Counted from the first letter of the stretch, positions 1 through 6,937 are shown. The stretch: 16,418 nt of DNA from Bacillota bacterium (GCA_023393235.1 JAEWMH010000041.1:1-16418); one strand, 5' to 3'. The notes: generated by a model not told the origin, from the sequence alone. Numbers and translations are program-made.

Positions 1-798
1 CGCCAGCAGCCCGTCGGTAGGCCGCTGGCGGACAAGAATGCGCCCGGCGTTGGCGCCTGTGCCCTCCACCAAGGCAACGGCCCGATGCTCCGGGCGGGGA
101 GGTTTGGCCTTCGCCTTCAGCGGCAGCTCCTCCGCCCTGCCCGCCAGACGGGCGGCGCAATGCTCCATCACCGGACAAGGCAGGCAATGGGGGGATTTGG
201 GCGTACAGATGGTAGCGCCCAGCTCCATCAGCGCCTGGTTGAATCCCCCCGCCTCCCCCTCGGGGATGAGGGAACGCGCCAGCTTTTCAATCCCGATGCG
301 GGTGGAGGGTTTGGCAATATCCTCCTCCAACAGAAAATACCTGGACAGCACCCGCATCACATTGCCATCCACTGCAGGCTCCGGCAGATTGTAGGCAATG
401 CTCAGAATCGCGCCGGCGGTATACGGCCCAACCCCCTTAAGGCTGGCGATCCCCTCCGGTGTATTGGGCACAACCCCGCCGAAGTGATCCCGCACGTCCC
501 GCGCCGCCGCCTGCAGATTCCGCGCCCGGGAGTAATAGCCGAGCCCCTCCCACGCCTTCAGCACCTGCTCCTCAGGCGCATCCGCCAGCTTGTCCACCGT
601 AGGGAACAGCTCCATAAACCGGTTAAAAAACGGAATCACCGTCTCCACCCGGGTCTGCTGCAGCATAATCTCCGACACCCAAATATGATACGGGTTCCGG
701 CTTCTTCTCCAGGGCAGGTCCCGGTTCCCGGCTTTATACCACGCAAGCAAAGGCAATGAGAACCGCTCCTGCGCCAACTCCTCTTGCTGTTTATCCAA
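1..798 (-). CDS. mutY: A/G-specific adenine glycosylase MutY (3' end beyond window)
   Basis: MutY removes adenine mispaired with 8-oxoguanine, starting base-excision repair of oxidised DNA. 266 residues are visible. The catalytic glutamate lies in SEIMLQQTRV (Glu43), the helix-hairpin-helix is LKGVGPYTAGAI (residues 120-131), and the catalytic aspartate is in VDGNVMR (Asp144). The [4Fe-4S] loop has Cys198, Cys205, Cys208 and Cys214 in the C-X6-C-X2-C-X5-C spacing of the family. The visible end has just entered the linker to the MutT-like 8-oxoG recognition domain, which lies off the left edge. I chose a TTG start at 798 because AAAGGAGG lies 8 nt upstream and no ATG is suitably placed. No frameshift or stop was found on reading the strand. 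The assignment is very secure; only the missing C-terminus cannot be judged. Confidence 0.97.
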   Translation of the reverse strand, partial: MDKQQEELAQERFSLPLLAWYKAGNRDLPWRRSRNPYHIWVSEIMLQQTRVETVIPFFNRFMELFPTVDKLADAPEEQVLKAWEGLGYYSRARNLQAAARDVRDHFGGVVPNTPEGIASLKGVGPYTAGAILSIAYNLPEPAVDGNVMRVLSRYFLLEEDIAKPSTRIGIEKLARSLIPEGEAGGFNQALMELGATICTPKSPHCLPCPVMEHCAARLAGRAEELPLKAKAKPPRPEHRAVALVEGTGANAGRILVRQRPTDGLLA

Positions 799-932
799 AA
801 TGGGTTCCTCCTTTGTTTGCTTTCCGCTAAATTAATGACAACTCCTCATCCACCCCTTGGCACCGGAGCCTATCCGCTCACGGGTAAACGAGGTTTTCCA
901 TAGAAGCTGGTTGATTTTACAATAGGCCAAAA

Positions 933-961
933 CTTATACTTTGCTTACAAGCAATTAAGAA
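933..961 (-). promoter_or_regulatory. Candidate mutY promoter with 14-nt dyad in spacer
   Basis: Reading the minus strand, TTCTTA (961-956) and TATAAG (938-933) are separated by 17 nt. The -35 is weak. The spacer holds the near-perfect palindrome TTGCTTACAAGCAA at 941-954, which could be an operator. It lies about 135 nt upstream of the mutY start. It is a consensus match only. Confidence 0.3.
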
Positions 962-1000
962 CACCTGAGTACGTTTCCACTGGATAGCGTCTCATGTTTT

Positions 1001-1028
1001 TTGGACAATTTCAACTAAGGTGTATCTG
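1001..1028 (+). promoter_or_regulatory. Candidate promoter of the AraC-family gene
   Basis: TTGGAC (1001-1006) and TATCTG (1023-1028) are separated by 16 nt, about 68 nt upstream of the chosen start at 1096. The -35 is good and the -10 is poor. A weak promoter is normal for a regulator. Confidence 0.3.
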
Positions 1029-1095
1029 AATACTCCGGGGGGTGCAGATTTCTCCTCAAGAGTTTTTCAAACATGCACTAAAAACGGAGGCACCC

Positions 1096-1962
1096 ATGCT
1101 GAATATCGGAGACCTGGCCGCCAGACTCAACCGGCTGGTCATCAATATCCTGCTTATTGGCCATCAAAAAGCCGCCCGCGACTGGCAGCGCCCCCTGGTG
1201 GTCATGAAGTACCATTCCATCTGGCTGATTGTCAAAGGCAAAGGCACCTTCACCATCAACGGCACTCCGTATCCGGCCGAACCGGGCAAGATTTTTTTCC
1301 ACCATCCCGGTATGCGCATCGAACGCAGCCATGAGCCGGAGAACCCGCTGGAGTATTATTTTCTGCGGTTCAACTACACGGAGGCCTATTGGGAAAAAGA
1401 GCAGTGGATCGCCCGCCCCGCCGAGGAGTGTCCCTTCCCCTTGGAGGGCGCTTATACCGTCCATAATACGCCGCAGCTGATCCATCTGATGGAGCAGCTG
1501 GACAGGCTTTGGCAGCGCCGTGGCCATATGACCGCCATGCGCCGCGGCATCCACCTTCACGAGTTCCTGCTGTCGCTGCTTCAGGACTTCCGCGCCCAGC
1601 AGCTTGCCGGCGATACCACCGTGGCCATCGACCACACCCAGGATTACATGATCAGCCATTATCAGGAGCAGCTGACCCTGGAGGGTCTCGCCCAGATGGC
1701 GGGCTTAAGCGCCAGCCACTATTCCCGCCTGTTCAAAAAATCCGTCGGCTACAGCCCCATCGAATACCTCACCCACCTTCGGATTGACCGGGCCAAGGAA
1801 CTGCTGGCCCTTTCGGACTACCGGCTCAAGGCCATTGCCCAGAGTGTGGGGTACACCGATGAGTTCTACTTCAGCCGCATCTTCAAAAAAATCGAAGGCA
1901 TCTCCCCCCGGGACTACGCCAAACGCAACCGTCTGGCCCCGGTTAAACGGAAGGACGAATAA
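1096..1962 (+). CDS. AraC-family transcriptional regulator, cupin sensor plus double HTH
   Basis: A 288-residue cytoplasmic DNA-binding regulator. The N-terminal half (about residues 30-110) has the cupin-like effector-binding pattern of AraC proteins, with WLIVKGKGTFTING followed by FFHHPGMRIER. The C-terminal 183-279 is the AraC/XylS domain with two helix-turn-helix units: LTLEGLAQMAGLSASHYSRL (first HTH, 193-215) and RLKAIAQSVGYTDEFYFSRI (second HTH, 243-265, ending FKK and GISPRDY). An in-frame GTG at 1042 would add 18 residues, but I chose ATG 1096 because GGAGG ends 5 nt before it. Such regulators commonly control sugar uptake or breakdown genes, but no transporter or enzyme gene is co-directional next to it, so its target is unknown. 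Length and architecture are normal. Confidence 0.9.
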   Translation: MLNIGDLAARLNRLVINILLIGHQKAARDWQRPLVVMKYHSIWLIVKGKGTFTINGTPYPAEPGKIFFHHPGMRIERSHEPENPLEYYFLRFNYTEAYWEKEQWIARPAEECPFPLEGAYTVHNTPQLIHLMEQLDRLWQRRGHMTAMRRGIHLHEFLLSLLQDFRAQQLAGDTTVAIDHTQDYMISHYQEQLTLEGLAQMAGLSASHYSRLFKKSVGYSPIEYLTHLRIDRAKELLALSDYRLKAIAQSVGYTDEFYFSRIFKKIEGISPRDYAKRNRLAPVKRKDE

Positions 1963-2012
1963 CCTTCATCCCTCCCGTAAATCCACGCCTCTCCGGGTCT
2001 AGCCGCCGCCAG

Positions 2013-2110
2013 CTTACGGACCGCCGTTCTTACGGACTGCTGTTCTTGCGGGCTGCTGTTCTTGCGGGCTGCTGTGTTCTTACGGATTGCCCCTCTTACG
2101 GACCGACGAT
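2013..2110. repeat. Tandem array of six 16-bp units (CTTRCGGRC core)
   Basis: Units start at 2013, 2029, 2045, 2061, 2079 and 2095 and each begins CTTACGGAC or CTTGCGGGC. Spacing is 16 nt except for one 18-nt step. The third and fourth units agree over 15 of 16 positions. The last unit forms one end of the inverted-repeat element that follows, so the array may be an expansion of that element's terminus. Confidence 0.75.
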
Positions 2111-2281
2111 CCGCTATTCCGCCGGATTTTGCCCTTTCCCGAATCTTACGGACCGGGCAGCCCTTATTTGCCTCCAACCACGGGTAAAAGGATGCTTTCC
2201 AGGCAAATAGCGGCTCCTCTGTCCTTTAAAAATTGGAACAGCCTCTTTTACCCGAAATAGCGGAACCACGGTCCGTTACAG
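2093..2281. repeat. Nested inverted-repeat element (about 189 bp), MITE- or REP-like
   Basis: A 28-nt arm at 2093-2120 (CTTACGGAC, gap, CCGCTATT) recurs inverted at 2254-2281 (AAATAGCGG, gap, GTCCGTTAC) with 22 of 28 positions matching by eye. Inside it, a second, more degenerate pair occurs at about 2145-2172 and 2203-2230. The order is forward, forward, inverted, inverted. It has no coding potential and could fold into a long imperfect stem. I recall similar CTTACGGAC/CCGCTATTT motifs between genes in Paenibacillus, but could not check this. Confidence 0.6.
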
Positions 2282-2560
2282 CTACAGCTTCACCCACGCT
2301 ATCGCCCCCACAGTCCGCAACAGCTCCGTCCCATGCCAATGCCCCACACGCATACTCACGCACCATACACGCTCCACGCTCACGCCAACAGCACATACTG
2401 CACTCTTGGCGCTCACGTGCCTTCGCACTCTCACACTCACATTCATGTAACTCCTCACCACACCCACGCCACGCCCGTTCTGTTCTCACAACCGCACTGG
2501 CGCAAGCGCACTAACTCCCATTCACTTGCAGCCCCCACGCCCACGCCCCGCACTGCCCCG
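2282..2560. other. Gene-free, G-poor CACGC-rich tract
   Basis: The plus strand is strikingly rich in C and A and poor in G, with many short CACGC/CAC motifs (for example around 2330-2390 and 2455-2480). Open frames across it read as His/Pro/Thr-rich or Cys/Arg-rich peptides with no ribosome binding site, so I do not call a gene. It lies just beyond the terminator of the minus-strand glpD gene. Confidence 0.5.
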
Positions 2561-2572
2561 CCTAACAAACAA

Positions 2573-2593
2573 GCCCCCGGCTCAGCCGGAGGC
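2573..2593 (-). terminator. Rho-independent terminator downstream of glpD
   Basis: On the minus strand a 9-bp GC-rich stem (2593-2585 with 2581-2573, one G-U pair) closes a TGA loop and is followed by TTGTTTGTTAG. It sits about 110 nt beyond the glpD stop. The T-tract is interrupted. Confidence 0.65.
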
Positions 2594-2705
2594 CATTTAC
2601 ATGTGAAAGGCTCAGGTTACTTAAAGTCCAATGCATCACAGGTTATCCCAGGCATCACCGCTTATCCCAGCGCCCGACTTCCCCGGCGTTTACCAGTTAA
2701 CTGTG

Positions 2706-5591
2706 TTAATCCTGCTCCCACTTGTAAGCGGTAGTAGCCAGCTCCCATTCCTTGGCCAGCTGCAGCTTCTGGTCTACCACCTCGCGCTCGCTCCAGTCCA
2801 GCAGCTCCGCCATAATTTCGATGACATCAATGGCGATTTCCTCCGCCCGCTCCCGGTCAAAGTAGAGGAGCCCCGTACGCCGGATCAGGAAATCCGCCGC
2901 TTGGACGGTCATTTCCTCCTCCACGCAGTAGTGGACCTCCGCCTTCAGCAGCTTGTATTCCAGCGAATGGAAATATCCGTCCCCTTCCTCCGCGTCTGCT
3001 TCCTCCAAATCCAGCGGTTCGCTCTGGTAGAAGGTCTCCGCCTCTACCCCATCCGGATCCTCGGGAAACCCCGCCGACGCCTCGGTATCCGCCGGTCCGG
3101 ACCAACCGCGTTGTTCCTCTTCGTTCCAGCCGTCCTCCGCAGCAGAGGTGTGATTCCACTCAACATCCCGATCTGCGCCCTGCCAGGCATCGGCTTCGGC
3201 TTGCTGATCCCATTCCCCATAGTCCCCGGAGTGTCTACGCGCTTCATCGGTTTCCGGCTGAGCCCACTCATTTTCGGCAGCTCCATGATCCGCCGCTTCC
3301 CGCTCCAACCTGTCCCAGGTGCCGGCTTCATCCGCTCCGCTCCGCCAGCCACGGGCATCCTCATCGGTCCAGGCCGCATTCCGCCCGGGAAGCTCCTCTT
3401 CCCCGGTTGCTCCGAGCCTATGCAGTCCCGGATCACCAGCCTCTTCCGGGCGTTGCGGCGCCTCAGCCGCTTTTTCGTAACCGCCGCCCATCTCCGCCTC
3501 AGGAGCCTTACCCGGCCTAACAACCCGCTCCTCATGCCGCAGATGTCCGGTCAACTCCTCCAGCTTGCGCCAGGCATCCTCCACCGGGGCGGAGGCTTTG
3601 TCCGGACGAACAGGATCGGCATAGACCTCCCGCTGCCCCTCAACAGAAGCCTCCCCGTTCCCCGCAGCAAAATCCAGCCCTTCCGCTTCCACGGACTCCG
3701 CAGCTGCAGGGGCGGCTCCCAGCTCCTCTTCCTCGGCAACCCGCTTCCGCTGGTTCCATTCTCTGATCCAGCGGGCACGTTCCTCCGCATTGGAGGCAGC
3801 TGCCGCCTTCTGCTCCCGGCGGTTCCACTCCTCGATCCAAGCCGCCCGTTCCCCGGCGCTCATTTTGCCCTGTTCTGGTGTGGCAGGCTTGCGGGCCATA
3901 GCGGAGGCGGAAGGGGCTGCCGGAGCAGGCCGCGGCCTTTCCTCTCTCCGGAAGCTCTCCGCTCCCGGCTCCGCATCGTTTACCCGGCCACGTTCCCCTT
4001 CCCTCGCAGGAGCAGGGGAGTGCCGCTGCCCTCTATCCGGTGCAGCTGCCGGCGGATAACTCTCCGCTTGTGCCCTCCGTCCGCCGAAGCTCCCGCCGCC
4101 GTCAGTTCGTCCGGCATCAGGCCGTCTTCCCGGCTCAGGCGCAGCGCTGCGTTTGGCAGCAGGAGGCTCCGGCTTCCAGGTGCGGAAGCCTTTGTCCAGC
4201 TCCGCCAGCCGCTTATAGATTTTAGTCATGTTGGAGCCGTACCGGTCCAACAGCTCATTCACCGTTCTGGCGTTCAATCCGCGTTTGACGCCATATTCCA
4301 AAAGCTGCTCCCGCAGCTCCTCATAGGTCTCGCAGCGTCCAGGGTCCCCGCCGCTGATGGTTTCCCTGTCCGTGGTGCACGGGGCGAAAGTCTGTCTGGA
4401 TTCGGAAGCAATGCGGTCCGCGATGGTATCCACGGTTTTTTCCGCCATCTTCCGGAACCCTGTCAGCTTGCCCCCGGCTATGGTGATCAGCCCCGAGGGG
4501 GATTCCCAGATTTCATCCTTCCGGGAAATATCCGACGGGCTTTTACCCTCCTGCTGGATCAGCGGACGCAGCCCCGCCCACATGGCTTCCACATCATTAA
4601 CCGTGAGCTTCACCCGGGGAAAAACCGCCGACACCGCCTTCAGCAGGTACTCGCGGTCGCTTTCCGTTACCCGGACCAGGCCGGGATCGCCGTTGTATAC
4701 CGTATCGGTGGTGCCGATGTAGGTTTTTTTGCCACGGGGAATGACAAAAATCATCCTCCCGTCCGGCGCATCAAAATAGGCCGCCTGCTTTACCGGCAGC
4801 TTGCTTTGGCTGACCACCAGATGGATGCCCTTGGTCAGGAGCAGGGTTTTGCCCCGGATGGCATGGTCCTTGGCCCGCACCAGATCCACCCACGGCCCTG
4901 CCGCATTGACTACCTTCTTGGCCCGGATTTCTACCTCCAGCCCGGTGAGCCGGTCAACGGCCCTCACTCCGCATACCTTGGACTTGTAATACAGGAAATC
5001 CGCCGCCTGCATGTAGTTAACCGCCAAAGCTCCGTGTTTGTTTGCTGTTTTTAGCACCTCAACGGTAAGCCGGGCGTCGTCGGAACGGTATTCATAATAC
5101 AGCCCGGCTCCCTTTAGGCCGTCTCCGTTGAGCAGCGGCTCCTGCTTGGCGGCTCTGCCCGCACGCAGCATTACCCGGCGCTCACTCTTCAATACACCTG
5201 CCAACCGGTCGTACACCGCAAGGCCGATAGACGCGCTCCAATACCCGAATGTGCCTCCTTTATAAAGGGGAAGCAGCATGGGAGCAGGCGTCAGAAGATG
5301 AGGGGCGCTTCCGTACAGCCACTCCCGTTCCCGTCCTACCTCCTTGACCAGGCCGATTTCTCCCTTCTTCAAATACCGGAGACCGCCGTGAATCAGCTTG
5401 GTGGAACGGCTGCTGGTCCCCGATGCAAAATCCCCTTGTTCAATCAGCACTGCTTTTAAGCCCCGTTTGGCTGCGTCCCATGCAATTCCTGCTCCGGTAA
5501 TTCCCCCTCCGATGATCACCAGATCGAAGGTGCCCGCCTCCAGATCATGGATAAGCGACCGGCGGGAACTTGCGGATAATGCCCGATTCAT
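2706..5591 (-). CDS. glpD: Aerobic glycerol-3-phosphate dehydrogenase with ~400-residue insertion
   Basis: FAD-dependent GlpD oxidises sn-glycerol 3-phosphate to dihydroxyacetone phosphate at the inner face of the membrane and passes electrons to quinone. The protein is 961 residues, against about 550-570 for the family. Residues 22-40 hold the FAD-binding motif DLVIIGGGITGAGIAWDAA. SGTSSRSTKLIHGGLRYL (57-74), NAAGPWVD (229-236) and IAGGKLTGFRKMAE (371-384) are typical GlpD blocks. The C-terminal helical domain starts normally up to YGSNMTKIY (451-459). The family then normally reaches its last helices after about 30 residues, but here AEVHYCVEEEM and FLIRRTG appear only at 884-907. Between about 471 and 875 is Pro/Ala/Glu/Arg-rich, then acidic Trp-rich, sequence. 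The frame is continuous. Start ATG 5591 has GAGGAG 7 nt upstream; an open extension further upstream lacks family similarity. Confidence 0.95.
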   Translation of the reverse strand: MNRALSASSRRSLIHDLEAGTFDLVIIGGGITGAGIAWDAAKRGLKAVLIEQGDFASGTSSRSTKLIHGGLRYLKKGEIGLVKEVGREREWLYGSAPHLLTPAPMLLPLYKGGTFGYWSASIGLAVYDRLAGVLKSERRVMLRAGRAAKQEPLLNGDGLKGAGLYYEYRSDDARLTVEVLKTANKHGALAVNYMQAADFLYYKSKVCGVRAVDRLTGLEVEIRAKKVVNAAGPWVDLVRAKDHAIRGKTLLLTKGIHLVVSQSKLPVKQAAYFDAPDGRMIFVIPRGKKTYIGTTDTVYNGDPGLVRVTESDREYLLKAVSAVFPRVKLTVNDVEAMWAGLRPLIQQEGKSPSDISRKDEIWESPSGLITIAGGKLTGFRKMAEKTVDTIADRIASESRQTFAPCTTDRETISGGDPGRCETYEELREQLLEYGVKRGLNARTVNELLDRYGSNMTKIYKRLAELDKGFRTWKPEPPAAKRSAAPEPGRRPDAGRTDGGGSFGGRRAQAESYPPAAAPDRGQRHSPAPAREGERGRVNDAEPGAESFRREERPRPAPAAPSASAMARKPATPEQGKMSAGERAAWIEEWNRREQKAAAASNAEERARWIREWNQRKRVAEEEELGAAPAAAESVEAEGLDFAAGNGEASVEGQREVYADPVRPDKASAPVEDAWRKLEELTGHLRHEERVVRPGKAPEAEMGGGYEKAAEAPQRPEEAGDPGLHRLGATGEEELPGRNAAWTDEDARGWRSGADEAGTWDRLEREAADHGAAENEWAQPETDEARRHSGDYGEWDQQAEADAWQGADRDVEWNHTSAAEDGWNEEEQRGWSGPADTEASAGFPEDPDGVEAETFYQSEPLDLEEADAEEGDGYFHSLEYKLLKAEVHYCVEEEMTVQAADFLIRRTGLLYFDRERAEEIAIDVIEIMAELLDWSEREVVDQKLQLAKEWELATTAYKWEQD

Positions 5592-5624
5592 GCTGCTCTC
5601 CTCACTTTCTGTACCTCTATGCCC

Positions 5625-5641
5625 CGTCTGCCGAACAGACG
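5625..5641 (-). promoter_or_regulatory. Stem-loop in the glpD leader
   Basis: A perfect 6-bp stem (CGTCTG/CAGACG) with a 5-nt loop lies 34 nt upstream of the glpD start. In B. subtilis the glpD leader carries an antiterminator-controlled hairpin (GlpP), so a regulatory leader structure would be in character. However, there is no T-run after this stem and it is short. Confidence 0.3.
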
Positions 5642-5658
5642 TTAATTGGTTGGTTTGG

Positions 5659-5688
5659 TTGCCTTGCTCCGCCGCTTTGGCGTATATT
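5659..5688 (+). promoter_or_regulatory. Candidate promoter of the cytochrome c gene
   Basis: TTGCCT (5659-5664) and TATATT (5683-5688) are separated by 18 nt and lie about 60 nt upstream of the start at 5750, in the divergent intergenic region with glpD. Confidence 0.45.
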
Positions 5689-5749
5689 GGAAATGGGAAG
5701 CAAACAGGCTTACCCACCATATGTTCAAATAAAAGGAGGGATCCGCAAC

Positions 5750-6109
5750 ATGGATCTATTCCGTAAAACGTCAGCGGTTCTCCTGCTGCCCGCCGCTTTG
5801 GCGGTGATGCTGGCTGCATGCGGGACCTGCGGCGGCAAAACCGACCAGCCGGTGATGGATGAAAATTCCTCCGACCCCAATGTCCAAGCTGCTGTTGAGC
5901 TTTATAAGAAAAATTGCCTGGTTTGCCACGGCCCGCAGCTGGAGGGCACCATGGCCAAAACCAAAATGGACAAGGTAGGCGCAACACTCACCCCGGATGA
6001 GATCAAAAACAAGATTCTGCACGGCGGCAACGGTATGATTGCCTACAAGGACCGCCTCAGCGAGGACGAAATCAAGCTCTTAACAGACTGGCTGGCATCG
6101 AAAAAATAA
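5750..6109 (+). CDS. cccB: Lipoprotein cytochrome c (c-551/CccB type)
   Basis: A 119-residue small monohaem cytochrome c anchored to the outer face of the membrane by a lipid, carrying electrons between the quinol-cytochrome complex and a terminal oxidase. A positive N-terminus and hydrophobic stretch (residues 5-22) end in the lipobox LAAC, so Cys24 is the lipidation site. The haem motif is CLVCH (Cys56, Cys59, His60). The likely sixth haem ligand is Met96 in GGNGMIAYKDRLSEDE, the usual context in this family. Length and layout match B. subtilis cytochrome c-551. Start ATG 5750 has AAAGGAGGG 9-10 nt upstream; an open frame reaches further upstream but would bury the signal peptide. It is divergent from glpD and convergent with acpS, with a 16-nt gap. 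The exact family symbol is inferred from size and lipobox. Confidence 0.85.
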   Translation: MDLFRKTSAVLLLPAALAVMLAACGTCGGKTDQPVMDENSSDPNVQAAVELYKKNCLVCHGPQLEGTMAKTKMDKVGATLTPDEIKNKILHGGNGMIAYKDRLSEDEIKLLTDWLASKK

Positions 6110-6125
6110 CGTCCAGCTCTTCTGC

Positions 6126-6524
6126 TTACATACCGTCGGCTGTCTCCGCCACAGCATATGCGGCTGCATATTCCCGTGTATGGGTGATGCTCAGATGAAG
6201 CTTGAGCACACCGGAGCCATACCCCAGGCGCTCCAACGCACCCGGTGACAGGTTCACCACCGGTTTTCCTGACGGGTCCGGCAGAACTTCTATGTCGTGG
6301 AGGCCCACCGTCGCACCAATTCCGGTGCCCAAGGCCTTCACAACCGCTTCCTTGGCGGCGAACCGCCCGGCTACAAACTCCGCGGCTCTATTTTTCCGCT
6401 CCGAAACAAGCGTCTGCTCCCCGGCTGTCAGCACACGGCTGACAAACCTGTCCCCGGATTGGCCTTCCATAAATGATTGAACCCGGCTAATTTCCACCAA
6501 GTCCATGCCGATGCCCCTGATCAA
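6126..6524 (-). CDS. acpS: Holo-[acyl-carrier-protein] synthase AcpS
   Basis: AcpS transfers the 4'-phosphopantetheine arm of coenzyme A to a serine of apo-acyl carrier protein, an essential step for fatty acid synthesis. The 132-residue protein has MIRGIGMDLVEISR at the N-terminus, with the Mg-binding aspartate Asp8, and the family core GRFAAKEAVVKALGTG (53-68), with Glu59 as the second metal ligand. LSITHTREYAAAYAV (111-125) is the usual closing strand. I accept the TTG start at 6524 because GGAGG lies 7 nt upstream and the reading MIRGIGMDL is the conserved N-terminus. It is slightly longer than the approximately 120-residue norm, with the excess at the C-terminus. It faces the cytochrome gene with only 16 nt between stops and no visible terminator. 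Confidence 0.96.
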   Translation of the reverse strand: MIRGIGMDLVEISRVQSFMEGQSGDRFVSRVLTAGEQTLVSERKNRAAEFVAGRFAAKEAVVKALGTGIGATVGLHDIEVLPDPSGKPVVNLSPGALERLGYGSGVLKLHLSITHTREYAAAYAVAETADGM

Positions 6525-6572
6525 ACCGCTGCCTCCGTTCGTTTTGCAAGGATGTGTTACAAAAACGGCATT

Positions 6573-6581
6573 ATTTTACCA
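6573..6581 (-). promoter_or_regulatory. Extended -10 element upstream of acpS
   Basis: On the minus strand TGGTAAAAT (6581-6573) is an extended -10 motif about 50 nt upstream of the acpS start. No good -35 hexamer accompanies it. Confidence 0.35.
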
Positions 6582-6703
6582 GTTTACATCATCCGCGGAC
6601 ACTTACCAAGACCACATGCATAATTTTTGCGCATCTGGGGGAATGGCGCCATTCCTGAGCCTTCACTCCATCTTATATAGATCGCTTTAAAAACACAAAA
6701 CAA

Positions 6704-6756
6704 TCCCCCAAAAGTGACGAGATGCTTCAAAGAAAATGCCGGGTACTTTTGGGGGA
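6704..6756. repeat. 12-bp perfect inverted repeat with 29-nt spacer
   Basis: TCCCCCAAAAGT (6704-6715) and ACTTTTGGGGGA (6745-6756) are exact inverted copies. They lie in gene-free DNA next to two further dyads and near a transposase-like remnant, so they may be part of the end of an insertion element or a small palindromic repeat. Confidence 0.6.
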
Positions 6757-6766
6757 GCCCCCGAAT

Positions 6767-6791
6767 GAAAATGCTGACACCATGCATTTTC
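6767..6791. repeat. 8-bp inverted repeat, 9-nt loop
   Basis: GAAAATGC (6767-6774) and GCATTTTC (6784-6791) form a perfect dyad directly between the CCCCCAAAAGT repeat and the bidirectional terminator. AAAATGCC at 6734-6741 is a further partial copy. Confidence 0.5.
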
Positions 6792-6797
6792 GTAAAA

Positions 6798-6840
6798 AAA
6801 AGTCTGCTGTCTCCAATTTTATCGGATCCAGCAGACTTTT
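6798..6840. terminator. Bidirectional Rho-independent terminator-like hairpin
   Basis: AAAAGTCTGCTG (6798-6809) pairs with CAGCAGACTTTT (6829-6840), giving a 12-bp stem with a 19-nt loop and A/T tracts on both sides. It is positioned to end minus-strand transcription coming from the transposase-like remnant at 6938-7123. Confidence 0.6.
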
Positions 6841-6937
6841 CTTTATGGTGTGAGAACAGACTAACTGGAATGTCCCTTTAACGGCTAATGATGTCCATCA
6901 AAACAAAAAATTCACCGGTTTTGGTCACGTAGCGGTG

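Noticed and set aside
2013..2281. CRISPR array
   Set aside because: Units are contiguous 16-bp repeats without unique spacers, and no cas genes are in view.
2226..2489. Cys/Arg-rich minus-strand open frame
   Set aside because: No ribosome binding site and composition dictated by the repeat tract; no family resemblance.
2333..2734. His/Pro/Thr-rich open frame in the CACGC-rich tract
   Set aside because: No ribosome binding site, composition follows directly from the CAC/ACGC repeats, and it runs through the glpD terminator hairpin into the end of glpD.
2631..5054. An 807-codon open frame on the plus strand opposite glpD
   Set aside because: It mirrors the minus-strand glpD gene, has no ribosome binding site and no recognisable domain; long antisense frames are expected opposite GC-rich genes with biased third positions.
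5592..5987. N-terminal extension of GlpD beyond ATG 5591
   Set aside because: It would run antisense through the signal peptide of the cytochrome gene, and the chosen start has a proper ribosome binding site and family-like N-terminus.
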